Positions 7,104 to 8,385 of a DNA stretch of 8,385 nucleotides are shown here, one piece after another. A program made the position numbers and the translations under genes. Below the pieces are notes generated by a model. The model had not been told where the DNA came from. It made no database searches and saw only the letters and a list, made by a program, of their open reading frames with translations. Every line of letters begins with the position of its first letter. The stretch's first letter is position 1. The stretch spans positions 1 through 8,385 of the forward strand of contig CALDMA010000039.1 of assembly GCA_937915075.1 (NCBI GenBank), read 5' to 3'. The stretch is from an uncultured Oscillospiraceae bacterium. GTDB taxonomy: Bacteria; Bacillota; Clostridia; Oscillospirales; Oscillospiraceae.

Positions 7104-7112
7104 GAAATGCCC

Positions 7113-8081
7113 TTAGTTGAACAGCTTCGCGATGGAGATCTCCTGATAGGTGCGCTCGATCGCCTCGGCGAACATGGGCGCGACGGTCAGGTACTTAATT
7201 CGGGCCTTGGCCAGCTCGGCCTCGCCGACGGGAGCGGGAATGGTATCGAGCAGCGCCAGCTCCTCGATGCAGCTCTTCTCCAGACGCTCGAGCGCGGGAC
7301 CGGAGAGCACGCCGTGGGACGCACAGGCATAGACCTTCTTCGCGCCGCCGACCTCAACGATGGCCTTCGCCGCGTTGCAGAGCGAGCCGGCGGTATCGAC
7401 CATATCGTCGAAGAGGATGCACTCCTTGCCCTCAACGTCGCCGATGACGTTCATGACCTCGCACTGGTTGGCCTTCTGACGGCGCTTATCGACGATAGCG
7501 AGGTTCATGTGCAGCTTCTGGGCGAAGGTGCGGGCGCGGGCGACGGAGCCGACGTCGGGGGAGACGACGACCATATCCTCGCAGACAGCGCCGAACTTCT
7601 TGGCGTAGTAATCGACGAAGATGGGGTTGCCGAACAGGTTATCCACCGGGATATCAAAGAAGCCCTGGATCTGATTGGCGTGCAGGTCCATCGTCAGCAC
7701 GCGGTCAACACCCGCGGCGACGAGCATGTTGGCGACGAGCTTGGCGGAGATGGGATCGCGGCTCTTGGCCTTGCGGTCCTGACGGGCATAGCCGAAGTAG
7801 GGCATGACCGCGGTGATGCGGCCCGCGCTGGCGCGGCGGCAGGCGTCGACCATGATGAGCAGCTCCATGAGGCTGTCGTTGACGGGCTTGCAGGTGGACT
7901 GGATGAGGAACACGTCGCTGCCGCGCACGGTCTCATACAGAGAGACGGAGGCCTCGCCGTCCGCGAAGCTCTTGACCTCGCTCTCGCCGAGCTTGGTGCC
8001 GATGATCTTGCAGATGTCCGCTGCGAGCTTGGGGTTGGCGTTGCCGGTGAAGATCTTGATGTCCTTGCCGTGAGAAATCAT
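7113..8081 (-). CDS. prs: Ribose-phosphate pyrophosphokinase (PRPP synthetase)
   Basis: Prs makes phosphoribosyl pyrophosphate from ribose 5-phosphate and ATP for nucleotide, histidine, tryptophan and NAD synthesis. From the ATG at 8081 it is 322 residues, the normal class I size. Visible motifs are the ATP-site segment PYFGYARQDR (about 94-103), metal-binding DLH (132-134), VVVSPDVGSVARAR (about 172-185), the flexible catalytic loop DKRRQKANQCEVMNVIG (198-214) with Lys199 and Arg201 matching the catalytic pair of Bacillus, and the PRPP loop DDMVDTAGS (225-233). A Ser replaces the usual second Gly in the VGS segment. A GTG three codons upstream is in frame, but the ribosome binding site would be only one base from it, so the ATG is preferred. 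It lies 41 bases after glmU with no terminator, which suggests one transcript, and ends at a strong terminator. Confidence 0.97.
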   Translation of the reverse strand: MISHGKDIKIFTGNANPKLAADICKIIGTKLGESEVKSFADGEASVSLYETVRGSDVFLIQSTCKPVNDSLMELLIMVDACRRASAGRITAVMPYFGYARQDRKAKSRDPISAKLVANMLVAAGVDRVLTMDLHANQIQGFFDIPVDNLFGNPIFVDYYAKKFGAVCEDMVVVSPDVGSVARARTFAQKLHMNLAIVDKRRQKANQCEVMNVIGDVEGKECILFDDMVDTAGSLCNAAKAIVEVGGAKKVYACASHGVLSGPALERLEKSCIEELALLDTIPAPVGEAELAKARIKYLTVAPMFAEAIERTYQEISIAKLFN

Positions 8082-8090
8082 TGTTTCCAC

Positions 8091-8098
8091 TCTCCCTT
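8091..8098 (-). promoter_or_regulatory. Ribosome binding site that decides the prs start
   Basis: AAGGGAGA on the minus strand leaves ten bases to the ATG at 8081 but at most one base to the in-frame GTG at 8090. The ATG is therefore the likelier start, although ten bases is slightly long. Confidence 0.6.
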
Positions 8099-8122
8099 GG
8101 TAAATTTTTTATGTAAAAGTTT

Positions 8123-8385
8123 TTACTTTTCCTTCTTGCCGAACAAGGCGCGGCGGCGGGCCGCCCACCCCTCCTTGACCGTCTGCTTCATGCGGGCGAG
8201 CGCCAGCGCGTCGGCGGGCACATCGTCCGTGATGGTGGAGCCGGCGGCGATGTAGCTGCCCTCGCCCACCTTGACCGGCGCGACCAGATTGGTGTTGCAG
8301 CCGATGAAGCTGTCGTCCCCGATGGTGCAGCGGTATTTTTTGAAGCCGTCGTAATTCGTCGTGACCGTACCGCAGCCGAAATTCA
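8123..8385 (-). CDS. glmU: GlmU, bifunctional UDP-GlcNAc pyrophosphorylase / GlcN-1-P acetyltransferase, C-terminal part
   Basis: GlmU makes UDP-N-acetylglucosamine, the precursor of peptidoglycan, by acetylating glucosamine 1-phosphate (C-terminal domain) and then uridylylating it (N-terminal domain). Only the last 86 residues are in the window; the 5' part runs off the high-coordinate edge. I translated the frame by hand. It shows the family motif GTVTTNYDGF, whose Asn-Tyr contacts the acetyltransferase substrates, then hexapeptide-repeat segments (IGDDSFIGCNTNLVAPVKVG), then IAAGSTIT, ALALAR and QTVKEGW, which match GlmU C-termini. It ends in a basic tail, RRRALFGKKEK. The stop TAA is at 8123-8125. 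prs follows 41 bases downstream, the usual Firmicutes pairing. The uridylyltransferase half cannot be assessed here. Confidence 0.93.
   Translation of the reverse strand, partial: NFGCGTVTTNYDGFKKYRCTIGDDSFIGCNTNLVAPVKVGEGSYIAAGSTITDDVPADALALARMKQTVKEGWAARRRALFGKKEK

Noticed and set aside
8113..8130. AT-rich dyad (GTAAAA/TTTTAC and AAAAGT/ACTTTT) at the glmU stop as a terminator
   Set aside because: The stem is made almost only of A-T pairs and no GC-rich core exists, so it would not terminate; glmU and prs are more likely on one transcript.
6609..8255. Long plus-strand open frame (548 codons) across pth, prs and the end of glmU
   Set aside because: It mirrors three well-identified minus-strand genes and shows no protein family motif; it is a codon-usage shadow.
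1..8385. CRISPR arrays, insertion sequences, tRNA or rRNA genes, riboswitches
   Set aside because: No regularly spaced repeats, transposase motifs, tRNA-like cloverleaf or known riboswitch signature was seen; the window is almost fully occupied by core genes.

Overview
The window is a stretch of bacterial core genome. Every supported gene lies on the minus strand, so transcription runs from high to low coordinates. In that order the genes are glmU (only its 3' end is present), prs, pth, mfd, a lipoprotein foldase of the SurA/PrsA parvulin type, and an acetyl-CoA acetyltransferase (thiolase). The DNA is clearly GC-rich by eye, with short AT-rich islands only in front of mfd and the thiolase. 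The glmU-prs-pth-mfd order is the classic Firmicutes neighbourhood. GC richness, a SurA-N/PpiC lipoprotein after mfd, and a butyrate-type thiolase together suggest a gut-type clostridial lineage such as the Oscillospirales. That placement is an inference from context, not a sequence match.

Layout: 8123-8385 holds the C-terminal 86 residues of GlmU (left-handed beta-helix and tail). prs (7113-8081) follows after 41 bases, with no terminator between them. A textbook intrinsic terminator (7073-7103) closes prs only 17 bases before the pth start, leaving almost no room for a separate pth promoter. pth occupies 6462-7055. A 213-base gap (6249-6461) carries a candidate promoter whose -10 box sits in the loop of a perfect 12-bp inverted repeat, followed by a leader of about 120 bases into mfd (2721-6248). 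The foldase (1496-2656) starts 64 bases after mfd with its own ribosome binding site and is probably co-transcribed. The next gap (1315-1495) is AT-rich. It contains a near-perfect Rex-type operator and a good sigma-A-like promoter, which set the thiolase (55-1314) up as a separate, probably redox-regulated unit. The last 54 bases hold only a short hairpin cut by the window edge.

Functionally, the first five genes are housekeeping: cell-wall precursor synthesis (GlmU), PRPP supply (Prs), recycling of peptidyl-tRNA (Pth), transcription-coupled repair (Mfd) and folding of exported proteins. The thiolase is metabolic and makes acetoacetyl-CoA, probably for butyrate or related fermentation. No new multi-gene system was found. 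The points worth a second look are the Rex-like site, the roughly 27-residue insertion in the thiolase, the inverted-repeat promoter of mfd, and the terminator tightly abutting pth.
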